In this document: piece after piece, positions 30,826-40,798 of the stretch
Layout of the letters: the number at the start of each line of letters is the position of its first letter
Position numbering within the stretch: position 1 is the stretch's first letter
Assembly (NCBI GenBank): GCA_028339355.1
Contig: JAOLBX010000008.1
Span: 1-64,000, forward strand
DNA length: 64,000 nt
Source of the DNA: Bacteroidia bacterium
GTDB taxonomy: Bacteria; Bacteroidota; Bacteroidia; NS11-12g; UBA9320
Direction of reading: 5' to 3'
Made by a program: the position numbers and the translations under genes
Notes under the pieces: model-generated
What the model was told of the DNA's origin: nothing
The model's input: the letters and a program-made list of their open reading frames with translations, nothing else
Database searches by the model: none

Positions 30826-33096
30826 TTAGACTTTTCTCAATTTGGCAAATTTTAGAACCAAGGTTTTTTCCCCAAAATCTTCAAAGTTTATGGTAGCTTT
30901 TTCTGAGCCTGTTTGACCATCTAATTTTGTAATGGTTCCTAGTCCGAATCTTTGATGTTCTATTTTCATACCTTCACATATATCAGACATATCAGAAGGT
31001 GTGAAGTTACTTATAACAGGAGGTCTTATGATCTTTGGTTGAGTCTGTTTGGCTATAGTTCTGCGGAGGTTACTTGGGCCATTGGCAGAAGAATTACTGT
31101 CTTTAGAAATTTCACGATTTCGCATAGATGAATTTTTTCCACGCGTCTCTAGTTCTAGATAGGCATTATCAATTTCATCAATAAATCGACTGGGCTCACA
31201 TGGTAGTAACGTCCCGAATCTAAAACGAGAAGAAGCAAACGAAAGTACTAAGTCTTCTTCAGCTCTTGTTATTGCTACATAAAACAATCTTCGTTCTTCT
31301 TCTAACTCAGATCTTGATCCCAATGACATCTGTGAAGGGAAAAGGTTCTCTTCTAGTCCCGATACAAATACCTTTTTATACTCTAATCCCTTAGATTGGT
31401 GTATAGTCATAAGAGAGACTTTATCGTTATCCCCGTCATCTTTATCAGAATCGGTTAACAAGGCAATGTCTTGAAGGTAACTACCCAAATCCTTTTCACT
31501 TTCATTGGTATCGTCTTCTACGAACTCTTTGATACCATTGAGTAATTCTACGATGTTTTCATACCTACTTATTCCTTCAATGGTTTTATCGTCATTTAAA
31601 GTTTTTAGTAATTGTGCGGATCGTGCTATATGCATCGCAATGTCGTAGGCGTTTTGAGTTTGACACAGTATCTCAAAACTCTTTATCATATTTACAAAAT
31701 CCCTGAACTTAGGAATAGAAGTCTTCAGTTGCGGATATAAATGAGCCGAAGAAATAACCTCCCACATACTTTTATCTTCGTCAGAAGCAGCTATCACCAC
31801 TCTTTCTAGTGACGTCTTGCCAATACCACGTGCAGGATAATTAATGATTCTTTTCAGAGCTTGCTCATCATTGTGATTTATCACCAATCTAAGATAGGCT
31901 AAGACATCTTTTACTTCTTTACGCTGATAAAAGCTAGTTCCTCCATATATTTTATAAGGGATATTCAGCTTCCGAAGGGCTTCTTCTAAACTTCTAGATT
32001 GAGAATTTGTACGATAGAGAATAGCAAATTCGCTATTCATTTTTTGTTTGCTTAACTTAGATTCAAAAATATTTTGAGCTATTAATTTACCTTCCTCATT
32101 ATCGGTGACGGCTCGTATTACTTTAATTTTATTTCCTTCTAAGTTGTTGGTCCATACTTTTTTTTCCAGTTGATCCTTGTTTTTGGCGATTACGCTATTG
32201 GCCGCACTTACTATAGTGTCTGAGGATCTGTAGTTTTGCTCCAGCTTGTATACTTTTAAATCAGGGTAATCCTTTTCGAAGTTCAATATATTTTTTATTG
32301 TAGCACCCCTAAATGAATAGATACTCTGGGCATCATCACCTACTACACAAATGTTCTCAAATACACTGGCAAGTTTTTTTACAATCATGTATTGGCAGTG
32401 ATTAGTATCTTGATACTCATCTACCATTACGTACTTAAATTTATGCTGATATTTATTTAGAACATCAGGGAAGTTGTTTAGTAGTTTAAATGTATTGAGC
32501 AATAAGTCATCAAAGTCCATCGCACCAGCTTTGAAGCATCGTTTTGAGTACTCAAGGTAAATAGCATGAATCTTTCCTTTACCTGTTGTTTCATCATAGG
32601 CGATAAGATCAGATTGTTTTTGGTATACATGAGCTTGTATCAGATTATTTTTAGCATTGCTAATCCTGGAAAGAACAGCATTTGGTTTATACATCTTATC
32701 GTCCAGATTCATCTCCTTCACAATAGACTTTATCAAGCTTTTACTATCGTCTGAGTCATAAATGGTAAAGTTGCTTGGGTAGCCAAGTTTATCACCTTCT
32801 ATTCGAAGAATCTTTGCAAAAACAGAGTGAAAAGTTCCCATCCATATATTCCTAGCTTCACCACCTACCACAGTTTCTATGCGATTTCGCATTTCTTTAG
32901 CAGCTTTATTGGTAAACGTGAGTGATAGAATATTAAACGCATCTACTCCCGTGGCGATAAGATGAGCTATACGGTATGTGAGAACCCTAGTTTTACCTGA
33001 GCCTGCACCTGCAATTATCATAACAGGCCCTTCGGTTTGCAGCACTGCTGCTTTTTGTTCCGGGTTTAGGGATTCTAAATATTTTGGTTCTGACAT
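30826..33096 (-). CDS. pcrA: PcrA/UvrD-type ATP-dependent DNA helicase
   Basis: Superfamily 1A 3'-5' helicase in nucleotide excision and replication repair. The 756-residue protein has motif I AGAGSGKT at 29-36, motif Ia SLTFTNKAAKEMRNRI, motif II VDEYQDTN, motif III GDDAQSIYSFRGA, motif IV LEQNYRSS, motif V MTIHQSKGLEYKKVFVSGLEE and motif VI YVAITRAEEDL. The C-terminal 50 residues form the Tudor-like domain (HQRFGLGTITKLDGQTG), as in PcrA/UvrD. RecB-type nuclease domains are absent. ATG start at 33096. UvrD and PcrA naming cannot be separated from sequence alone. Confidence 0.94.
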   Translation of the reverse strand: MSEPKYLESLNPEQKAAVLQTEGPVMIIAGAGSGKTRVLTYRIAHLIATGVDAFNILSLTFTNKAAKEMRNRIETVVGGEARNIWMGTFHSVFAKILRIEGDKLGYPSNFTIYDSDDSKSLIKSIVKEMNLDDKMYKPNAVLSRISNAKNNLIQAHVYQKQSDLIAYDETTGKGKIHAIYLEYSKRCFKAGAMDFDDLLLNTFKLLNNFPDVLNKYQHKFKYVMVDEYQDTNHCQYMIVKKLASVFENICVVGDDAQSIYSFRGATIKNILNFEKDYPDLKVYKLEQNYRSSDTIVSAANSVIAKNKDQLEKKVWTNNLEGNKIKVIRAVTDNEEGKLIAQNIFESKLSKQKMNSEFAILYRTNSQSRSLEEALRKLNIPYKIYGGTSFYQRKEVKDVLAYLRLVINHNDEQALKRIINYPARGIGKTSLERVVIAASDEDKSMWEVISSAHLYPQLKTSIPKFRDFVNMIKSFEILCQTQNAYDIAMHIARSAQLLKTLNDDKTIEGISRYENIVELLNGIKEFVEDDTNESEKDLGSYLQDIALLTDSDKDDGDNDKVSLMTIHQSKGLEYKKVFVSGLEENLFPSQMSLGSRSELEEERRLFYVAITRAEEDLVLSFASSRFRFGTLLPCEPSRFIDEIDNAYLELETRGKNSSMRNREISKDSNSSANGPSNLRRTIAKQTQPKIIRPPVISNFTPSDMSDICEGMKIEHQRFGLGTITKLDGQTGSEKATINFEDFGEKTLVLKFAKLRKV

Positions 33097-33213
33097 TGTT
33101 GATTTTAAGATAAAAAAAAACTCTTCAATATTCGACTATTCTTAGTCAAAAAGCTTTGCTGTGGTTAAACAATTTTTCACAATTTAAGAAGTTTTTCTAC
33201 CATTGTATAAATA

Positions 33214-33762
33214 ATGAATGTACAAAAACTAGAAATTTCTGGGCTATTGATAATACAGCCAAATGTATTTGGTGATGATCGAGGTCATTTTTTTGAAAGT
33301 TATAGAACGGACACCCTCAAAGAACATGGCGTCACTGAGGAATTTGTGCAAGATAATGAATCATTAAGCGGTAAAGGGATTCTTAGAGGTCTTCATTTTC
33401 AGAAAGATCCATATAGCCAAGGCAAATTAGTGCGAGTAATAAAAGGAGCTGTGCTAGATGTAGCTATAGATATCAGAAATGGTTCGCCAACATATGGAAA
33501 GCACTACTCGATAGAGCTTAATGAGAGGAATAAGACTATGTTTTATGTCCCTCCAGGGTTTGCACATGGTTTTTTGACGCTAGAAGATAACACCATCTTT
33601 GCTTATAAATGTACTAATTATTATCATAAAGAGTCTGAAGGTGCTATACTTTGGAACTCTGATTCGCTTGGTATTGATTGGGGGATTTCTGCACCTAAAC
33701 TATCAGAGAAGGATGAAGTTGCAGAAGACTTCAGTGATTTTGTGTCACCTTTTCAGCTATGA
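33214..33762 (+). CDS. rfbC: dTDP-4-dehydrorhamnose 3,5-epimerase
   Basis: Cupin-fold epimerase in dTDP-L-rhamnose synthesis. The 182-residue length is typical. Key motifs are the DDRGHFFESYR segment (21-31), FVQDNESLS (45-53), RGLHFQ with the catalytic His61, the dTDP-binding KLVRVIKGAVLDVAIDIR (71-88), YVPPGFAHGFLTL (111-123), and the catalytic Tyr131 region FAYKCTNYY. The other rhamnose genes (rfbA, rfbB, rfbD) are not in the window, so this is an isolated copy. Confidence 0.95.
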   Translation: MNVQKLEISGLLIIQPNVFGDDRGHFFESYRTDTLKEHGVTEEFVQDNESLSGKGILRGLHFQKDPYSQGKLVRVIKGAVLDVAIDIRNGSPTYGKHYSIELNERNKTMFYVPPGFAHGFLTLEDNTIFAYKCTNYYHKESEGAILWNSDSLGIDWGISAPKLSEKDEVAEDFSDFVSPFQL

Positions 33763-33791
33763 CTTGAAGAAAGATTAGCTTATTATTGAAT

Positions 33792-34478
33792 ATGAGCAGA
33801 GTATTTTATCTATTAATTGCAGGGCTTTTTCTAGACTCAGGCTGTGCACCTGTTTACATTCCGAGTGCACCAATGGTATTTAATAATGATAAAAAAGGAG
33901 ATTACTCAGTCAATTATCGACAAGGGTTTTATTCTTCAAACCTACAGGTTGGATATGCAGTAAATGACAATTTAAACGTCGGCGGTACACTAAGTGCTCT
34001 TTATACAGGTGATGCTTCAGTTGGCAGTATATTGTATGAAGGATTAAGAGGAATTGATTTTAACGCCGTTGTGGGCTACTACAATAAATTTTATGAGTAC
34101 AATATTTTTGAATTAAATGCAGGAGTAGGACCTATTGCAATGGATGAAAACTTAGGATTGAATAATTACCTAAAAGCATATATTCAACCATCGATAACCT
34201 TTAATTCGAGGGGAGAAACAAGGACAGATTTCACTTTATTAACAAGAGTTGTGGGGACTTCTTTCAGCGAAGCTTTTAATAGGGATACCGTTGTAAATTT
34301 AGGATACGTAGAACCCGTCCTAAGCTTGAGTATAGGGAATCAACTGAGATTTAATACTCAATTGGGGATCTCATTGCCTTTCAATCAAGAATATTTAAGA
34401 GACTACTCTCCCTTCATATTTAATATGGGAATAGGTTACACTATTCTTAAGACTAAAAAAGAGGTTACCGAACCTTAA
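33792..34478 (+). CDS. Outer-membrane beta-barrel-like lipoprotein
   Basis: A 228-residue protein from ATG 33792, with a lipoprotein signal and lipobox DSGC (Cys17), then alternating hydrophobic and polar strands: NLQVGYAVNDNLNVGGTLSA, FNAVVGYYNKFYEYN, LKAYIQPSITFN, FTLLTRVVGTSF, LRFNTQLGISLPF, PFIFNMGIGYTIL. This is the pattern of a small, roughly eight-stranded outer-membrane barrel. A TTG two codons upstream (33786) is the alternative start. I recognise no named family. The 3' end overlaps the convergent DUF1501 gene by 14 bases. Confidence 0.72.
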   Translation: MSRVFYLLIAGLFLDSGCAPVYIPSAPMVFNNDKKGDYSVNYRQGFYSSNLQVGYAVNDNLNVGGTLSALYTGDASVGSILYEGLRGIDFNAVVGYYNKFYEYNIFELNAGVGPIAMDENLGLNNYLKAYIQPSITFNSRGETRTDFTLLTRVVGTSFSEAFNRDTVVNLGYVEPVLSLSIGNQLRFNTQLGISLPFNQEYLRDYSPFIFNMGIGYTILKTKKEVTEP

Positions 34479-36048
34479 GTAAACTCTTTGTTTGCGTAAT
34501 ACCTCCACTTTGATACGAACAGTAGTAAATTCCTGAAGGAAGATTACTAGCATCAAAAATTGTGTTGTGAGTACCTCTTGGGATCTCACTATTTACCAGC
34601 GATTCGATAATTTGACCATTCATATTCATTATTGCCACATTTACCAATCCACCTTCTGAAAAATATCTAATAGTAGTACTATTCCCAAAAGGATTCGGGT
34701 AGTTAGAAATATAGGATTCACCGGCTCTTTTCTTTCTCATTTTTTGAGCTGTAGTAGTGTTGCAAGAGTCATTTATTAGGTCTAGTGTATCAAACTTTTG
34801 TAACAACACGCTGTCCGAAGATGTTTCGTCTAAACAGAACCAATTTCTTAAAATACTTGAATAGATTGTCCTAAAGTCAGTTTCCATAGCAAGGTTATCT
34901 TTTGCGGTCGCTTCATTTGGAATAATTGGATTAGACCCAGTCATCCCGGATTTTACATTTTTGCCAAACATAAATAGTGGTGCGGCACTGCCATGGTCAG
35001 TTCCGTTACTTGCATTTCCTATAATTCGTCTTCCAAACTCACTAAAAGTCATTCCTAAAACTCGGTCATCGATTTTTAGTTTTTCGAGATCATCTTGAAA
35101 AGCATTAATAGCTTCTGACAAGGTTTCGAGAAGAAATGCATGATATCCTGTTTCATTGCTATCCACAGGATCTACCTGATTAGCATGAGTGTCAAATCCT
35201 CCTAAGGATACAACATATACCCTTGTTTTTAATCCGCCAGCTATTAGTTGAGCTACTATTTTAAGCTGGTCTGCGAGTCTATTTCCATCTGGATATAAAG
35301 TAGAAAGGTTGGTTGATTTTTCAGCCGTTGCTTTGATTTTTTGTGAGTATTCGTTGGCTTGTCTAGCGACGGTACGCACATAGTCCAATTCTTTTCCCGC
35401 TTTAGTGTCCGGGGCATCTGGATAGTTACCTGTGAGTAGTTGATAATAGTTTGTTGGATTGGAGATAGCGAACCCCATATTTACCGATACACCTTGACAA
35501 ACTTGAGATACTACTGAACCAATTTGAATAGCAAGAGGGTCTTCCATATCGTCGTTTGGGAATCCTACCGGGTAATTTGGCCACTCTTCGGACAAGTATC
35601 TACCTAACCATCCGCTCTCCAAAATATCGTCAGAATTTGCACCAGTCATCCATATATCTGTCGATCTAAAGTGAGAATAGTTTTGATTTGGGTACCCAAC
35701 TGATTGTAGAATATGCATTTTGCCCTCATCGTACATTGTTTTCATCTTGCTCATAGAAGGATGAAGCCCTGTACCTGAAATTCCAGATAGGGGCAAAACT
35801 TTATTCTCTGGAATCAAAACATCTGGTCTAGCCTTAGATAAGTTGGCATATTGGTCTAAAGGTATAAGTGTATTCAAACCGTCATTACCACCATTAAGCT
35901 GCACTAAGACCAATACATTGTCGGTTGCTGTAAAATCTTCAGCTTCTGCACCCATTAGTTTACCATATGCACTTATAGGTTGACCATTTATTGCAAACGG
36001 CAGTAATGATGCTGGAGCTACTCTTTTTATAAAATCTCTTCTTTTCAT
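34465..36048 (-). CDS. DUF1501 protein with twin-arginine signal and T9SS sorting domain
   Basis: A 527-residue exported protein. The N-terminus MKRRDFIKRVAPASLLP carries a twin-arginine motif (RRDFIK), suggesting Tat export. The body is DUF1501, an alkaline-phosphatase-superfamily-related fold: VQLNGGNDGLNTLIP, LHPSMSKMKTMYDEGKMHIL, YSHFRSTDIWMT, VVSLGGFDTHANQ and FGRRIIGNASNGTDHGSAAP, where Asp and His could bind metal. The last 80 residues (YPNPFGNSTTIRYFSEGG, ending in FDASNLPSGIYYCSY and KSLLKVR) are a type A T9SS C-terminal sorting domain. Downstream of and co-transcribed with DUF1800; such pairs are common. Activity is unknown. Confidence 0.9.
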   Translation of the reverse strand: MKRRDFIKRVAPASLLPFAINGQPISAYGKLMGAEAEDFTATDNVLVLVQLNGGNDGLNTLIPLDQYANLSKARPDVLIPENKVLPLSGISGTGLHPSMSKMKTMYDEGKMHILQSVGYPNQNYSHFRSTDIWMTGANSDDILESGWLGRYLSEEWPNYPVGFPNDDMEDPLAIQIGSVVSQVCQGVSVNMGFAISNPTNYYQLLTGNYPDAPDTKAGKELDYVRTVARQANEYSQKIKATAEKSTNLSTLYPDGNRLADQLKIVAQLIAGGLKTRVYVVSLGGFDTHANQVDPVDSNETGYHAFLLETLSEAINAFQDDLEKLKIDDRVLGMTFSEFGRRIIGNASNGTDHGSAAPLFMFGKNVKSGMTGSNPIIPNEATAKDNLAMETDFRTIYSSILRNWFCLDETSSDSVLLQKFDTLDLINDSCNTTTAQKMRKKRAGESYISNYPNPFGNSTTIRYFSEGGLVNVAIMNMNGQIIESLVNSEIPRGTHNTIFDASNLPSGIYYCSYQSGGITQTKSLLKVR

Positions 36049-36059
36049 GGTTTAGGGTT

Positions 36060-37655
36060 TTAAGATAATTGGAATTCTGCAAGATTCATGAGGTACTTAA
36101 CCAAAAAACGCAGTCTAGTATTAACTACTGTGGCTTTAGCCGTACTATTTTGATCGGAATAGTAGCTATTCCAAGCGTCTGTCCAATAGCTATCATTTAT
36201 TTGTCCAGATAAGAGGATGGACTTCATGTAGTCCCTTTGTGCCTGATTAACATCCAATGTGTGCAAATGTATAAGCATATCATCTATCAATTTATTCGGG
36301 TCTTCGGGAGACGGAAATTTTTTAGCGTATTCTAGAGCATCGATTTTTAATTTTTCGGCACCTACAGTATAGCCAGTGGTAACCAAGTAATCTGATATTT
36401 TATTTCTATTTGGAAGTGTATCACTGTTTACCCATAACTCGTGGTATTGAGGTACCTGATAATATGCCTGCCATCCAGCTACACTTGGTGGATCACCTAG
36501 CTGTTGTTGCTGTATACGTGCTCCATTGTATAAATAATACCAAGCTCTATATTGATTCACATAGTCATTAGCTTTAGGGAAAGTCATATCAAAAGTACGA
36601 CATAGGCCCATTGTGAAATCTGTGGGGCTTTTTATAAACGCACCTCTATTCGCATTGTCAAAGAAATGTTCACTTTTTAGTAGAGCTTCTAAAACAGGTT
36701 TAACTTCATAATTATTGGCTCTAAAAATATTGGCCAATGGCTCTATGACGTTGGTCTCTGTATCAGAGTCAATATCGTAATAAACAAACCATCGATAGAG
36801 TTTTCTGACAATATGTTTGGCAACCTCATTTTGGTTGAAAATCATATCTATAAGGTCATCTACTTCTGCTTCTCCGTCAGCACCGCTTTTACCTGCGATA
36901 GTGGTGTTGTTATAAAATGACGAAAAGACTTTGTCTGTATCGTCGTGTCTATTGGCTTGAAAATAAACTACACCAGTTGATTTATTAATTCTCCAACCCG
37001 TAAGCACCCTTGCTCCAGCTAGTACATCGTCTTCTGTATATTTAGAGTCTGGTCCTTTTCCGAGTGTAAATAATTCTTGAAGTTCTCTTGAGTAGTTTTC
37101 ATCTGGGGCAGTTTTTGTGTTTCTCTCTCCATTTAAAAACACTAGCATAGCAGGGTCTAAAGTGACATCTTTAGTTAATGTTTTAAAATTCTTAAGACAA
37201 TTACTTCTTAATAATTCGATATGAGTATAACCGAAATTTGCCCAAGCATATACAGCCGACTGTGTCGAGAAATGGTTGTGCCAAAAGAGAACCATTTTTT
37301 CACGAATTGTTCTGTCGTGGTTTATTATTTGTCCTGTCCACCACCATCTAAACGAATTTCTACGAACATTATTTAGTAAACCATTATAGTCGTTTACCCA
37401 GGTTTCTCCCGCAGGAACATTGGCATCCGGATTGTTCTCATTATAATTATTAATGGGTGGAGTAGGAGTGGAGTAGTCTATATCTAGTATCTCATCTATG
37501 ACTTGTGATAAGCTTTTAGTTTTGAAGTAGGCTAAATCTTCAAGCTTGACGCCAAAATGCACCCTTCTTAGTAAATGTCTTAATGCGTTCTCATCCCACG
37601 TTCCGCTATATGGGGAAATACCCGAATTTGTTCTTGATGTTTTGCTTATCGCCAT
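36060..37655 (-). CDS. DUF1800 protein, partner of DUF1501
   Basis: A 531-residue protein of the DUF1800 family, recognisable from ALRHLLRRVHFGVKLEDLAY near the start, MVLFWHNHFSTQSAVYAW, NGERNTKTAPDENYSRELQE followed by LFTLGKG, and VAKHIVRKLYRWFVYYD. Start ATG at 37655 is preferred, as the 11 residues upstream in the open frame are not family-like. It has no clear signal peptide. It precedes the DUF1501 gene by 11 bases, and these two families are almost always adjacent in Bacteroidota and Planctomycetota. The function is not known. Confidence 0.88.
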   Translation of the reverse strand: MAISKTSRTNSGISPYSGTWDENALRHLLRRVHFGVKLEDLAYFKTKSLSQVIDEILDIDYSTPTPPINNYNENNPDANVPAGETWVNDYNGLLNNVRRNSFRWWWTGQIINHDRTIREKMVLFWHNHFSTQSAVYAWANFGYTHIELLRSNCLKNFKTLTKDVTLDPAMLVFLNGERNTKTAPDENYSRELQELFTLGKGPDSKYTEDDVLAGARVLTGWRINKSTGVVYFQANRHDDTDKVFSSFYNNTTIAGKSGADGEAEVDDLIDMIFNQNEVAKHIVRKLYRWFVYYDIDSDTETNVIEPLANIFRANNYEVKPVLEALLKSEHFFDNANRGAFIKSPTDFTMGLCRTFDMTFPKANDYVNQYRAWYYLYNGARIQQQQLGDPPSVAGWQAYYQVPQYHELWVNSDTLPNRNKISDYLVTTGYTVGAEKLKIDALEYAKKFPSPEDPNKLIDDMLIHLHTLDVNQAQRDYMKSILLSGQINDSYWTDAWNSYYSDQNSTAKATVVNTRLRFLVKYLMNLAEFQLS

Positions 37656-37716
37656 AATGTAGTTTATATAAAGTGTTATGAAATCCAAAAAGGTTGCATC
37701 ACACTGTGAAAAAAAA

Positions 37717-38319
37717 TTATCTTCTAAAAAGTTTACCCAAAAGGCCTAGAGTTCCAGCAGCTCCTCCGCCTTGTTTACTTCCGCCAGTAAGACCACCTAC
37801 TACACTAAGAATATCTCCTATGTCTAGCCCAGTAGATTTATCTGCTTCCTGAGTCATTCCTCCAAGTAGATCAGCAATTGAATTTATGTCAAATCCGCTA
37901 TTAGATTGTCTTTTTTGTTTTCCAAGGTAACCAAGCACAAGAGGTGCAGCAATCTTGAGTATGTTAGCTATCTGAGAAGTATCAAGTCCAGTTTTAGCAC
38001 TCAGTCCTTGCTCTATATTTGGCTGATTTCCGCCGAGTACATGCTTTAGGATGCCTTGTCCTGGTCCGCTATTAAAGTTGCCTACAAAACCTATTACATC
38101 ATCTAAAACACTTCCGTCGTGGTCAGAATCTAGTGCTCCAAGCAGACCTTGAGCACCTTCTGGAGTTTTAGAGTTATTCGCCATAGCTCCTAGCAAAGTA
38201 GGTATAATGCCTCCTAGAGCGTCTGCTGTTTGACTCTCCGATGCTCCTATTTGATTTGATATAGCTTGAATTCCTTGTGGACCTAATTGGCCTATAAGTT
38301 GATTTAAAATATCCTTCAT
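37717..38319 (-). CDS. DUF937 family protein
   Basis: A 200-residue protein beginning MKDILNQLIGQLGPQGIQ at 38319; the open frame runs further upstream, but that part is not family-like. It has the DUF937 pattern of small helices with Gly and Ala: GASESQTADALGGIIPTLLG, the calcium-like loop DSDHDGSVLDDVIG, GILKHVLGGNQPN and APLVLGYLGKQKRQ. A Gly-rich C-terminal tail ends GLLGKLFRR. The family includes YidB-like proteins of unknown role. It lies between the DUF819 permease and the DUF1800 gene on the same strand. Confidence 0.85.
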   Translation of the reverse strand: MKDILNQLIGQLGPQGIQAISNQIGASESQTADALGGIIPTLLGAMANNSKTPEGAQGLLGALDSDHDGSVLDDVIGFVGNFNSGPGQGILKHVLGGNQPNIEQGLSAKTGLDTSQIANILKIAAPLVLGYLGKQKRQSNSGFDINSIADLLGGMTQEADKSTGLDIGDILSVVGGLTGGSKQGGGAAGTLGLLGKLFRR

Positions 38320-38357
38320 TATACTTTGGTGCTTCAAGTTTAACGATAAAAAATCAT

Positions 38358-39677
38358 TTATTGAGCAATAATTTGCATAAGCAGAGTGCAAACAATAGCT
38401 CCAATGGTTCCTACAGCGTATCCGAAAACGGCTAAAAGTACCCCCACTGTGGCTAGAGAAGGGTGAAATGCAGATGCTACGATAGGTGCAGAAGCGGCTC
38501 CTCCTACATTGGCTTGACTCCCCACTGCTAAAAAGAAATATGGGGCTTTAATTAATTTGGCAACTGCAATCAGTAAGACAGCATGTATGGTCATCCATAC
38601 AAGGCCAACGGCTACTAATCCGACATTATCAAAAATCATTGAAAGATCCATCTTCATCCCAATGGTTGCCACCAAGAAGTAAATAAACACACTTCCTACT
38701 TTACTCGCACCAGCACCTTCCATTGTGCGAGCTTTTGTGAAAGAAAGTCCTACAGCTATAAGGGTTGCTATGCTTATCATCCAAAAGAAACTAGACCCCA
38801 AGAAGGTGAGCGTGTTTCGAACATTGGCATTTTCTAAACCAGCAGTATATTCACTAAAAAAAGGTCCCAAGAAATCTGCAGCCCAATGTGCAGCACCTAC
38901 TGAACCAAATGCGATAGCAGCCAATATCATCAAGTCGTTTAGGCTTGGGTTGCGTTCTACATCTTTACTAAATTTTGAGACTTTATTTTTAAGTCTTTCA
39001 ATGGCCGAAGTGTCTGACTTTAACCACTTGTCTATTTTATCAGATTTCCCTATTCCAATCAGTAGGATTGCCATCCATATATTGGCAACTACTATATCTA
39101 CGAAGACCATTCCGCCATACAATTTTTGATTGTACCCGTATATTTCAAGCATTGCCGTTTGATTTGCTCCTCCGCCTATCCAGCTACCAGCAAGCGTTGA
39201 TAATCCTCGCCAAACAGCGTCAGGTCCAGCTCCACCTACTGTCTCTGGCGATACCAGTGAAATTAGAAAAACTGCAATAGGACCGCCTATTATTATTCCG
39301 ACAGTACCTGTCAGAAACATTATCAGAGCTTTTGGCCCTAAGTTAAATACTGCTTTGAGGTCTAAGCTCAATGTCATCAATACTAAAGCTGCCGGCAACA
39401 AAAATCTACTGGCTACATAGTACAGATTCGATTTATGCTGGATAATTTGATTGCCTTCACCTATCGTTTCCCATTCAGGAGATATTAAACCTATGGTAGT
39501 GAATATGGCTGGTATAAGGTACGCCATAAATAAAGCTGGAATGTACTTATAGAAGGTTTTGAAAAATCTATTTTCACTGTGACTTGTATAAAAAACTAAG
39601 CCTAAGGCAAGAGCCAATAGACCAAAAACAACAGTATCTTTTTCAAAGAGTGGTTGATGTAGTAATTCTAGAAACAT
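38358..39677 (-). CDS. DUF819 family membrane permease-like protein
   Basis: A 439-residue integral membrane protein with about eleven hydrophobic helices, of the DUF819 (YjcL-like) family. It carries the repeated Gly-rich segments GTVGIIIGGPIAVFLISL, LAGSWIGGGANQTAMLE, and SQANVGGAASAPIVASAFHP, which are typical inverted-repeat transporter elements. A cytoplasmic acidic/basic loop lies near residues 215-245. The substrate is not known. It sits nine bases after the barrel gene and before DUF937. Confidence 0.85.
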   Translation of the reverse strand: MFLELLHQPLFEKDTVVFGLLALALGLVFYTSHSENRFFKTFYKYIPALFMAYLIPAIFTTIGLISPEWETIGEGNQIIQHKSNLYYVASRFLLPAALVLMTLSLDLKAVFNLGPKALIMFLTGTVGIIIGGPIAVFLISLVSPETVGGAGPDAVWRGLSTLAGSWIGGGANQTAMLEIYGYNQKLYGGMVFVDIVVANIWMAILLIGIGKSDKIDKWLKSDTSAIERLKNKVSKFSKDVERNPSLNDLMILAAIAFGSVGAAHWAADFLGPFFSEYTAGLENANVRNTLTFLGSSFFWMISIATLIAVGLSFTKARTMEGAGASKVGSVFIYFLVATIGMKMDLSMIFDNVGLVAVGLVWMTIHAVLLIAVAKLIKAPYFFLAVGSQANVGGAASAPIVASAFHPSLATVGVLLAVFGYAVGTIGAIVCTLLMQIIAQ

Positions 39678-39686
39678 ATTTTTAAT

Positions 39687-40625
39687 TTATTGGAACAAAC
39701 GTAATCGTTTTTTTCTTCCATTGCGACCAAGTCTGGGAGTAGAGCCTCTTTTGCCTATCCATTTGTTTTGCCGTACGGTAATATAATTATTGCCCCTTTT
39801 CTGTTTAGAGAGAATGTAATGAACCTTAAAACCCACCAAAAAATAATTGTCATTATTCTGAGGGAAACCTCTTGTGCTTCCAGGGACACCTATACCTCCA
39901 GCTCCATTAGCAGGGTCAGAGAAATGTGCGGCTGCCAGTCCACCTGTCGCTTGTATTAGGTCTCGGTCATAGTACACCGTAGATACATCGTCTAGATAGT
40001 CCGTAAATGATTTTCGTAGAGAAACATCAAGAGCTAGCGTCAAACGGTTTCCAAGTATGATTTTTTTACCAAAACCAAAAGGAATCACCGGCGAATATTT
40101 TTTGTAAACTTCCTGGCTAGGGTCCACTGCTTGTCCTTCTGTACCTAGCGGTCTTAGATCATACCAATTGCCATTCCATTTTGCCATGGGTTTGTAAAAT
40201 GTCAAGCCTCCTCCTACATTCACATAAAAGCCTCGTAGATTTCCACTTTTTTGCGAGACGGTATACTCAAATTTGAGTGCAGTTTCTAGGATGTCTGTGC
40301 GTACGTGAATTTGTCGAAGAGTTCGATTCCAATTTGTCTCCGCGTCATCAGCAGACAGTCGACCATAAAAAGCTTCCAACCCGATACACAATCCTTTTGT
40401 CATATTGAATGAAATTCCGGTGCCAATGGCATACCGAGTTTCTGAAAAATCTGTATCCAATATGTCATTGGTGCCATAATTGTCTTTACCTCCTAAATCA
40501 CTCAAAAAGGTCGCTGAGGAAATAAGACCATGGGTAGACCAGTATGCACGTTTGACGGCACGTCTCTGAGCGTAAGTATTTATACCCACTAGTAGAATAA
40601 ATTGGATTATTAAAATTCTTCTCAC
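39687..40625 (-). CDS. Outer-membrane beta-barrel protein (DUF6089-like) with basic tail
   Basis: A 312-residue protein with signal peptide (MRRILIIQFILLVGINTYAQ) and an amphipathic strand pattern: RYAIGTGISFNMTKGLCIGL, FYVNVGGGLTFY, LTLALDVSLRKSFTDYLDDV and FLVGFKVHYILSK. The DYLDDVSTVYYD loop after a barrel strand is typical of Bacteroidota DUF6089 and similar barrels. The last 35 residues after the final strand are strikingly basic (GKRGSTPRLGRNGRKKRLRL). Barrel topology is inferred. Probably co-transcribed with the DUF819 permease gene, nine bases downstream. Confidence 0.75.
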   Translation of the reverse strand: MRRILIIQFILLVGINTYAQRRAVKRAYWSTHGLISSATFLSDLGGKDNYGTNDILDTDFSETRYAIGTGISFNMTKGLCIGLEAFYGRLSADDAETNWNRTLRQIHVRTDILETALKFEYTVSQKSGNLRGFYVNVGGGLTFYKPMAKWNGNWYDLRPLGTEGQAVDPSQEVYKKYSPVIPFGFGKKIILGNRLTLALDVSLRKSFTDYLDDVSTVYYDRDLIQATGGLAAAHFSDPANGAGGIGVPGSTRGFPQNNDNYFLVGFKVHYILSKQKRGNNYITVRQNKWIGKRGSTPRLGRNGRKKRLRLFQ

Positions 40626-40798
40626 TAAAATCGAAGTAATCTTGTCTTACAAATAAAACAAGATTTTAGTCAGTAAATCGTCTAAAAGTTCATTTTTTTT
40701 TTCGATTTATAGACGCTAAAGAAGCTTTTTTAAGTAAATGTCGGGTTGTAAAAGTGCTTCGTTTTCCTCCAAAAACTCAAAAGATACAATTCGTTTGA

